Source of the DNA: Eubacterium sp.
GTDB lineage: Bacteria > Bacillota > Clostridia > Lachnospirales > Lachnospiraceae
Direction of reading: 5' to 3'
Length of the DNA stretch: 10,055 nucleotides
Assembly: GCA_017445525.1 (NCBI GenBank)
Contig: JAFSTZ010000421.1
Location: 1-10,055, forward strand
A program made the translations under genes and the position numbers. Numbering within the stretch: the first letter of the stretch is position 1; each line of letters starts with the position of its first letter. The notes below the pieces were generated by a model. That model saw only the letters and a list, made by a program, of their open reading frames with translations. It made no database searches and had not been told where the DNA came from. Shown here piece by piece: positions 7,432 to 10,055 of the stretch.

Positions 7432-7506
7432 CCGACCAAAATGGAATAGAATTCCAGATTAGTCGGATGTTGATCAAGATCAAATCTACTCTATCTTAGC
7501 TAAGAT
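7432..7506. repeat. Run of dyad symmetries upstream of the radical SAM gene
   Basis: Three successive dyads lie here. At 7432-7466 a nested one has outer arms CCGAC/GTCGG and inner arms TGGAAT/ATTCCA, with 5-nt unpaired stretches on each side and a 3-nt centre. At 7470-7483 is TTGATC-AA-GATCAA. At 7493-7506 is the uninterrupted 14-bp palindrome ATCTTAGCTAAGAT. They occupy the upstream region of the radical SAM gene, where its promoter must lie if it has one. Operator sites are the natural reading, but this is inference. I saw only a weak -10 candidate (TATAAG at about 7411-7416) and no good -35. Confidence 0.5.
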
Positions 7507-7517
7507 TAATCAGGGAA

Positions 7518-7536
7518 GTTCTGTCTACGACAGAAC
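7518..7536 (-). terminator. Hairpin just after the secreted-protein gene, possible terminator
   Basis: GTTCTGTC and GACAGAAC form a perfect 8-bp stem with a 3-nt loop, starting 5 nt after the TGA of the upstream gene (7542-7544). On the minus strand only TT, then CCCT, follows, so the U-tract is poor. It could be a weak terminator or an mRNA 3'-end stabiliser. Confidence 0.4.
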
Positions 7537-7541
7537 AACTA

Positions 7542-8423
7542 TCATCCTGCGAAAGCGGCGTTATGGAAGTATTCACTGGATCCATCGTATTCGTCGTCTC
7601 CCTCTTCATACTCATGGTATTTGAACTCGCCGCACTCAAGCCAGCCTGTATTCTCCCCAACCGATACCTGATACCATGGACGACCGTTTATTCTCCGTAT
7701 CTTATGGAATACTACCTGATCATCTTTTTTAATCTTGAACGCCACTGTGCGTCCCTCTTCAACCTGATTATAAACATCCATTTCCATACGGGCAATCATG
7801 GTCTCATCATACTTAAAATCCTGTTCACCCTTGCCCAATTTCAAAATAGCATAATCTGCGATCGGTGTCTGCAGCTCCAGTTTCCCGTCAGTATACAAAT
7901 AATCCATAGAATATTTTGATATTCCGGTCATCGCGCTCTGGCATCCAAACTGAATCGTAACTGCGTTACCCGATACAGCAATCGGTGATCCCGCGGGACC
8001 GTCATATTTATCCTCGATTTTTGTCGAATTCAGGTTCATTATCTTTTTCCATTTAGAATCCACATACGTATTGATCGTTCTCACTCCGTAATCATTCAAA
8101 CCTGAATGAAAAACCGAAATCATGTTCTGACCATCCTCAAGCTGAATAATGCTCACATAAGGAGTACCGCAATATTCCTTATGCTTAAAAGCCTGCTTTC
8201 CGTTGATCATGATCTTCATGGTATTCATGTCATTTTTCTTCTTAGTCTTGGATATAACCTTGATCTTGTCTGCCTTCCCATCTCCGGTAACATCATACGC
8301 TTTATAAACCTTGTTCTTTTTCAATGTTGTAATGCCATCCTTCGCCAGACTCGCATTACTGCTGATCAGGATCCCCATCATCAGAACTGCCATGATTGCT
8401 GCCAAACGAACTACTCTTTTCAT
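7542..8423 (-). CDS. Secreted hypothetical protein with signal peptide
   Basis: I do not recognise this 293-residue protein as a named family. It begins with a clear signal peptide: MKRVVR, a hydrophobic core to about residue 21, then SSNASLA with likely cleavage after Ala27. There is no lipobox cysteine, so it is probably released or loosely wall-bound. Residues 44-52 read DVTGDGKAD, an EF-hand/dockerin-like or VCBS-type calcium loop. Residues about 221-268 (EEGRTVAFKIKKDDQ through WYQVSVGENTGWLECGEF) look like a bacterial SH3-type small beta domain, followed by an acidic tail (EYEEGDDEYDG). The middle part is lysine-rich and beta-like. The start is secure: AAAGGAGGAATCAG directly precedes the ATG. 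It has its own promoter and a hairpin after its stop, so it is probably monocistronic. Confidence 0.85.
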   Translation of the reverse strand: MKRVVRLAAIMAVLMMGILISSNASLAKDGITTLKKNKVYKAYDVTGDGKADKIKVISKTKKKNDMNTMKIMINGKQAFKHKEYCGTPYVSIIQLEDGQNMISVFHSGLNDYGVRTINTYVDSKWKKIMNLNSTKIEDKYDGPAGSPIAVSGNAVTIQFGCQSAMTGISKYSMDYLYTDGKLELQTPIADYAILKLGKGEQDFKYDETMIARMEMDVYNQVEEGRTVAFKIKKDDQVVFHKIRRINGRPWYQVSVGENTGWLECGEFKYHEYEEGDDEYDGSSEYFHNAAFAG

Positions 8424-8476
8424 CTGATTCCTCCTTTTTTAGTTTCCCGGCAAATATCAATATATAACAATACATC

Positions 8477-8501
8477 GGCACGATTCCTTCAGAATCTTGC
8501 C
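8477..8501 (-). promoter_or_regulatory. Hairpin at the predicted 5' end of the secreted-protein mRNA
   Basis: GGCA-C-GATTC, a 5-nt loop, then GAATC-T-TGCC form nine base pairs with one internal mismatch. The hairpin begins only a few bases after the predicted transcription start (about 8504) and ends about 53 nt before the ATG. A hairpin at the extreme 5' end is a common mRNA stabiliser; that role here is inferred. Confidence 0.4.
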
Positions 8502-8510
8502 ACATCAGTA

Positions 8511-8539
8511 AGTGTACTACAAGATCAGAATTTTGTCAA
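8511..8539 (-). promoter_or_regulatory. Promoter of the secreted-protein gene
   Basis: TTGACA (8534-8539) is followed by 17 nt and TACACT (8511-8516) on the minus strand. The -35 is perfect and the -10 matches four of six. It lies about 24 nt after the stop of the PAP2 gene, so this gene can be transcribed independently. The leader would be about 80 nt. Confidence 0.65.
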
Positions 8540-8562
8540 TGCTGTTCACGGCGGTCAGCTCA

Positions 8563-9525
8563 TCAACCCTCAGCCCGGGACTCACTCTTGCGTGCCTCAA
8601 AAAGCTTTATGAACAAAGGAAAGATAAATACGATAAAAAACATCTGTATAAAACATGAAACCACTACCCCTGCCGGCCCGGGGATCCATGTTTTAAGCAT
8701 AGGAACAAGTATCAGGCTGATCGCATAATGACATAAAAGACCGACCACAAGCCGGCTTGCTCTTGTTTTCATCATCACATCTGTCGAGAAGCCGATCTTT
8801 CTTCTTTCCAAGACCCATCCGATCAGATAACCCAGACCCCATCCGACCGCCTTGAAGGTATCCTTAGCCATCTTTGCTCCATCGACCAGGAGTTCGCCGG
8901 CAGCATCATAATCCTCGGGATAGGATTTCAATGCGGCAAAAACCGCCACAGCCACAGCGATGCCGCCCCCTATCAGCAGCACTGTCCAATCCTTCTCCGG
9001 ATGAGCATCTACCCAGTTCATGAGCTTGGAGATCAACCACATGACCAACAATCCCGACAAAGCACCCACTATAATATCCTGTGGAGTATGTACACCCAGA
9101 TAGATTCGGCTGAATGCTATAAGCACAACGATCAGTCCGAAAAAAATACGGAGTATTTTGGGAAACTCTTTTCTGATCATCCCGCCGCCGTAGAGTGACG
9201 CAGCATTTACACTGTGTCCGCTTGGAAAAGAATATCCCGTTGCCGCACTCAAAGCTTCCGGATCAGGCACGATACGGGGATCTCTGATCCATGGACGATA
9301 TGCACAGGCGGTCACCTTCAGAAAACCGTTTAATATCCTGTTCGCACTCCAACCCATCAGGAGATAACTCCCATAGCGTTTGCTTACACACCAGTAGATC
9401 ACTGCCATGATGGAAAGAACAACTTCCATTTCCCCGATGTAGCTCATTTTGGTAAAAAATGGTGTAAACACATCCCCGGTGGCATTTCTAAAAGTCTGCA
9501 GCGCTAAAAGTATACTGATATCCAA
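8563..9525 (-). CDS. PAP2-family membrane phosphatase
   Basis: This is an integral membrane phosphatase of the PAP2 superfamily, probably acting on a lipid phosphate or prenyl diphosphate at the outer face of the membrane. All three motifs are intact: K-x6-RP (Lys70, Arg77-Pro78), PSGH (101-104) and SR-x5-H-x3-D (Ser139, Arg140, His146, Asp150), counted from the TTG start. Hydrophobic segments occur at about 34-48, 126-140, 151-166, 181-198, 259-275 and 286-306. The extra C-terminal region (200-320) includes a loop with ERRKIGFSTD. The usual automatic start, GTG at 9540, has no ribosome binding site and lies on top of GGAGGG; that GGAGGG (9533-9538) is placed 7 nt before TTG at 9523-9525, so TTG is the likely start, giving 320 residues. 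It overlaps the preceding small ORF by 38 nt. The substrate is unknown. Confidence 0.93.
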   Translation of the reverse strand: MDISILLALQTFRNATGDVFTPFFTKMSYIGEMEVVLSIMAVIYWCVSKRYGSYLLMGWSANRILNGFLKVTACAYRPWIRDPRIVPDPEALSAATGYSFPSGHSVNAASLYGGGMIRKEFPKILRIFFGLIVVLIAFSRIYLGVHTPQDIIVGALSGLLVMWLISKLMNWVDAHPEKDWTVLLIGGGIAVAVAVFAALKSYPEDYDAAGELLVDGAKMAKDTFKAVGWGLGYLIGWVLERRKIGFSTDVMMKTRASRLVVGLLCHYAISLILVPMLKTWIPGPAGVVVSCFIQMFFIVFIFPLFIKLFEARKSESRAEG

Positions 9526-9679
9526 CTCTTTTCCCTCCACATAAAATTAATATATGCTTCGTTTGATCAATCTCCCTAAACATTTCTCTGGCAGGCTCAC
9601 TCAACTTCTCCCATGCGCTCCTCAGCTCTTCATCCGCCTGCACTCTTTCAATAATCCCTAATAAATCTGTCTCTTTCAT
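9488..9679 (-). CDS. Small hypothetical protein, 63 residues, coupled to the phosphatase
   Basis: I do not recognise this protein. It has a strong ribosome binding site (GAGGAGGG about 7 nt before the ATG at 9677-9679) and sits directly behind a good promoter, which argues that it is translated. The first 40 residues are charged and helix-prone (ETDLLGIIERVQADEELRSA and onward), with no membrane segment. The C-terminal end is more mixed (CGGKRVGYQYTF). Its last 38 nt overlap the start of the PAP2 gene in another frame, so ribosomes translating it would pass over the PAP2 ribosome binding site and could open it. It may be a true small protein, or mainly a leader that couples translation to the phosphatase. 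Confidence 0.6.
   Translation of the reverse strand: MKETDLLGIIERVQADEELRSAWEKLSEPAREMFREIDQTKHILILCGGKRVGYQYTFSAADF
9533..9538 (-). promoter_or_regulatory. Ribosome binding site that selects the PAP2 TTG start
   Basis: GGAGGG on the minus strand lies 7 nt before TTG (9523-9525), inside the coding region of the 63-residue ORF. No other start in this frame has a site in front of it. Confidence 0.7.
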
Positions 9680-9686
9680 AAATATC

Positions 9687-9706
9687 CCTCCTCATCAATT
9701 GGGAGG
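9687..9706 (-). promoter_or_regulatory. Possible hairpin covering the small ORF ribosome binding site
   Basis: CCTCC in the leader pairs exactly with GGAGG of the ribosome binding site across a 10-nt loop, with one additional U-G pair possible. This could hide the site and damp translation of the small ORF. The stem is short, so the effect may be modest. Confidence 0.4.
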
Positions 9707-9724
9707 AACCCTCTTCAGAGAAGT

Positions 9725-9753
9725 ATTCTACCATAATTCAGTGGAAAAGTCTA
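9725..9753 (-). promoter_or_regulatory. Extended -10 promoter of the small ORF-PAP2 pair
   Basis: On the minus strand TAGACT (9748-9753) is followed by 17 nt and TAGAAT (9725-9730). TGG directly before the -10 box gives an extended -10 (TGn). The start would be near 9718, with a leader of about 38 nt. Confidence 0.6.
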
Positions 9754-9848
9754 TATCAAATTTAAAAAGCCATACCTCGGGTTTCGGTTATTTATGAATA
9801 GTTAATTTTACTCACCTGGACAAACGTGGGTTTGTTGTGGGGAGTGGG

Positions 9849-10055
9849 TCACTCAGCATCTGATGTTGTAACCTTCCCTGACAATCTCTCAACAACCTCC
9901 CTTAAAACCCGAACCAGCGCTTCCTGCGAGTCCGAATCTTTTAGCCGTGCCATCGTCTCTCGGAAAGTCTTGGTGAGCGCCAGGATAGCAATATCCTTCT
10001 ATTCGTCGGTTAGCCCATCCACTACCGAGCGTGCTTCTTCGTCTGATATATTGGG
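9849..10055 (-). pseudogene. 3' part of an unrecognised gene with an in-frame amber codon
   Basis: Reading leftward from the right edge, one frame gives PNISDEEARSVVDGLTDE, a TAG at 9999-10001, and then 49 more codons beginning KDIAILALTKTFRETM, ending at TGA (9849-9851). The text on both sides of the TAG reads like one continuous charged, helical C-terminus; a single change from GAG would restore LTDEEKDIA. No good start or ribosome binding site follows the TAG. I take it as the end of a gene broken by a nonsense mutation, with its 5' end outside the window. The GLTDEEK pattern recalls the last helix of MarR-type regulators, but this is weak. Arginine codons here (CGA, CGG, AGG) may differ from the neighbours. 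A normal gene ending at the TAG is also possible. Confidence 0.4.

Noticed and set aside
8106..8612. Plus-strand open frame of 168 codons
   Set aside because: It covers the antisense of the signal peptide, promoter and leader of the secreted-protein gene. It has no ribosome binding site, and its translation looks like random antisense sequence.
9820..9835. Perfect small inverted repeat ACAAAC-GTGG-GTTTGT
   Set aside because: Only 6 bp with no U-tract on either strand; too weak to call a terminator for the right-edge gene remnant.
9999..10001. Amber recoding (pyrrolysine or suppressor tRNA), prompted by two in-frame TAGs with open sequence after them
   Set aside because: TAG serves as an ordinary stop for leuB and the 63-residue ORF, and no recoding tRNA or PylRS-type gene is present. 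A nonsense mutation and chance are simpler.
1..10055. CRISPR array, tRNA, rRNA, insertion sequence, phage attachment site
   Set aside because: No regularly spaced repeats, cloverleaf-like segments, transposase-like ORFs or terminal repeat pairs with target duplications were seen by eye.

Overview
The window most likely comes from a Gram-positive Clostridia genome, probably Lachnospiraceae-like. The evidence is strong AGGAGG-type ribosome binding sites, several TTGACA-N17-TATAAT-type promoters, moderate GC content, and the protein families present. Every well-supported gene lies on the minus strand, so transcription runs from right to left. The organism is inferred from style only; there is no rRNA or other marker.

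Left third (1-4350) is a branched-chain amino acid operon in the order leuB, ilvD, ilvB. It starts from a perfect-consensus promoter at 4319-4347. The encoded enzymes are 3-isopropylmalate dehydrogenase (leucine branch), dihydroxyacid dehydratase and the acetolactate synthase large subunit (shared Ile/Val/Leu steps). ilvB runs off the left edge. The 150-bp leuB-ilvD gap holds a large imperfect hairpin and an overlapping alternative stem. leuB and ilvD are in the same frame with a single UAG between them. A short plus-strand relic that resembles the N-terminus of a PfkB-type sugar kinase sits just upstream of the operon.

Middle (4550-7540): a 517-residue membrane protein joins a degenerate GHKL/anti-sigma-like ATPase domain to a dicarboxylate/amino-acid:cation symporter (DAACS) domain whose ion- and substrate-site residues are altered. 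It has its own promoter, overlapping the stop codon of the gene before it, and a leader with a 13-bp perfect inverted repeat. Next to it is an orphan radical SAM protein with a Twitch/SPASM-like C-terminal cysteine set. Its upstream region carries four dyad symmetries in about 105 bp.

Right third (7542-9680): a secreted lysine-rich protein with a Ca-loop-like motif and a possible SH3-like C-terminus has its own promoter. Before it is a PAP2-family membrane phosphatase that probably starts at a TTG codon inside a 63-residue small ORF. The two probably form a translationally coupled pair behind an extended -10 promoter. At the far right edge (9849-10055) is the 3' part of a gene with an in-frame amber codon, probably broken.

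No rRNA, tRNA, CRISPR array, insertion sequence or complete mobile element was seen. The genes outside the leu/ilv operon show no common pathway. The most notable items are the ATPase-symporter fusion with its atypical transport site and structured leader, and the structured leuB-ilvD junction. I did not find a clear new multi-gene system.
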